64,000 bases of DNA from Eubacterium sp. (lineage in GTDB: Bacteria; Bacillota; Clostridia; Lachnospirales; Lachnospiraceae): contig JAAWDZ010000017.1 in assembly GCA_022794015.1 (NCBI GenBank), positions 56,471 to 120,470 of the forward strand, read 5' to 3'. The position numbers and the translations under genes were made by a program. The first letter of the stretch is position 1. Each line of letters begins with the position of its first letter. Positions 63,246 to 64,000 of this stretch are shown here, piece by piece. The notes beneath the pieces were generated by a model that saw nothing but the letters and a program-made list of their open reading frames with translations, searched no databases and was not told where the DNA came from.

Positions 63246-64000
63246 ATGGCAAATAAGATGAATCATACAAAAGCATATTTGTTATTGCAAAAAAGAAAAA
63301 GTCCATTTTTAAGCCAGGTTAATAAAGCGATTGAGTTTGCATCACAGATATTGCCCATGATTACAAAAGTATTTCAGACATATACATTACATGGTATGTC
63401 GCACTCTGTTCATGTAGCAGAATATATGTATGAATTGATTGATGATGCCGAAAAGATGAGTGATTTGGAGATAGTGATGCTTATTTATGCAGCATTATTT
63501 CACGATATTGGAATGGTTGTTTCAGATAGAGAGATAGAAGAAATTAAGACAGACAAACTTTTGTTGGGCAATAGAAAATATAGCAAAGTTTTTCAAAAAT
63601 ATAATAATGAAAACATAGCATTGCAGGAATGTGTGCGTCCGGTTCATGGAAAAAGGTCAAGAAAGTTTCTGGAAAGAATTGATGATGAAAATAAAGAGCT
63701 GTTTTTGGTTTCAGTGGGAACCGCTACGACTTTTCAAAATGAGCTTGCATTGATATGCCAGTCGCATAATGAAGATTTTGAATGGATTAGTAAGGAAATA
63801 CATTCAGAAACTATCAAAGGAGAATATAGCTTAAACGCACAATATATAGCAGTATTGTTAAGAATCGCTGATTATTTAGATATGGATGCGCAGAGGGCTC
63901 CTCTCTATTTGTATAAGTATCTGAATCCAACGGATTATAGTGATTTGGAATGGCGGCAGCATTTTGATATAGATAATTATACAAAAATTGTTTTGAATGA
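63246..64000 (+). CDS. HD-domain protein, N-terminal part (3' end outside window)
   Basis: An open frame from ATG 63246 to the window edge gives at least 251 residues. It carries an HD phosphohydrolase-like core: HGMSHSVHVAEYMYEL, the HD pair in ALFHDIGM, and a later ADYLDMDAQR. In some proteins with this N-terminus an Hsp90-like ATPase domain follows; that part would lie beyond the window, so the link is a guess. Base composition is clearly AT-richer than in the preceding operon (13 G or C in 63241-63300) with many ATA and AAA codons, pointing to recent acquisition. AGAGGGAG sits 11 bases before the ATG. Confidence 0.8.
   Translation, partial: MANKMNHTKAYLLLQKRKSPFLSQVNKAIEFASQILPMITKVFQTYTLHGMSHSVHVAEYMYELIDDAEKMSDLEIVMLIYAALFHDIGMVVSDREIEEIKTDKLLLGNRKYSKVFQKYNNENIALQECVRPVHGKRSRKFLERIDDENKELFLVSVGTATTFQNELALICQSHNEDFEWISKEIHSETIKGEYSLNAQYIAVLLRIADYLDMDAQRAPLYLYKYLNPTDYSDLEWRQHFDIDNYTKIVLN

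Noticed and set aside
1..64000. tRNA or rRNA genes, CRISPR arrays, insertion sequences, prophage
   Set aside because: I looked for cloverleaf-like stretches, regular repeats with spacers, transposase motifs and phage genes and saw none, but a scanning program could still find a tRNA I missed.

Overview
The window reads as chromosomal DNA of an anaerobic, spore-forming Clostridia bacterium, most likely Lachnospiraceae. The support is a dipicolinate synthase pair (dpaA-dpaB) behind a mother-cell sigma promoter, pyruvate:ferredoxin oxidoreductase next to a group B [FeFe]-hydrogenase, a 2-hydroxyacyl-CoA dehydratase activase fusion, strong AGGAGG ribosome sites throughout, and consensus sigma-A promoters. 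No rRNA, tRNA, CRISPR array, insertion sequence or prophage was seen. Species cannot be fixed from the sequence alone.

Layout. 1-3.6 kb: tail of a sensor kinase, then an MacB/Bce-type ABC ATPase and its FtsX-type permease, with an OmpR-family style tandem repeat in front. 3.7-7.2 kb (minus): dpaA, dpaB and an asparagine synthase. 7.2-9.0 kb: a low-gene, AT-rich strip with two copies of a shared hairpin, a sigma-factor-like fragment running into an out-of-frame ORF, and a small orphan gene. 9-15.1 kb: gltB-gltD (glutamate synthase). 15.6-19.8 kb: a GldA/GldFG-type ABC exporter with DUF4340 and FMN-bind-like partners. 20.4-23 kb: thyA, folA and an AEC transporter; thyA and folA carry duplicated promoters. 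23.1-25.4 kb: ilvB-ilvN. 25.4-26.3 kb (minus): an amidohydrolase. 26.5-31.5 kb: an uncharacterised operon of an acyl-CoA ligase, a cytosolic ParB-like/BMP fusion, a phosphoesterase and an ATPase. 31.6-35.6 kb: a hybrid histidine kinase translationally coupled to a solute-binding lipoprotein. 35.7-40.9 kb: hydrogenase and PFOR. 40.9-42.9 kb: a broken DUF4143 gene and rho. 43.3-47.5 kb (minus): the 1414-residue activase fusion. 47.7-50.4 kb: LysM protein, a strongly structured non-coding stretch, a rhomboid-like protein and a CgeB-like glycosyltransferase. 50.4-56.9 kb: a second hybrid kinase, glnS, a DUF2225 protein and a MocR regulator. 56.9-63.1 kb: parE-parC-folC-CPBP protease, tightly packed. 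63.2 kb to the end: an AT-rich HD-domain gene that runs off the window.

How parts fit together. PFOR makes reduced ferredoxin and the hydrogenase can discharge it as H2. GltBD, AsnB and IlvBN are nitrogen and branched-chain amino acid metabolism; ThyA, FolA and FolC form one-carbon/thymidylate metabolism. The two hybrid kinases share one domain plan and lie 16 kb apart. The best candidates for undescribed biology are the ligase/ParB-BMP/phosphoesterase/ATPase operon, the kinase-plus-binding-protein pair with no transporter, and the nested-hairpin locus near 48.1 kb.
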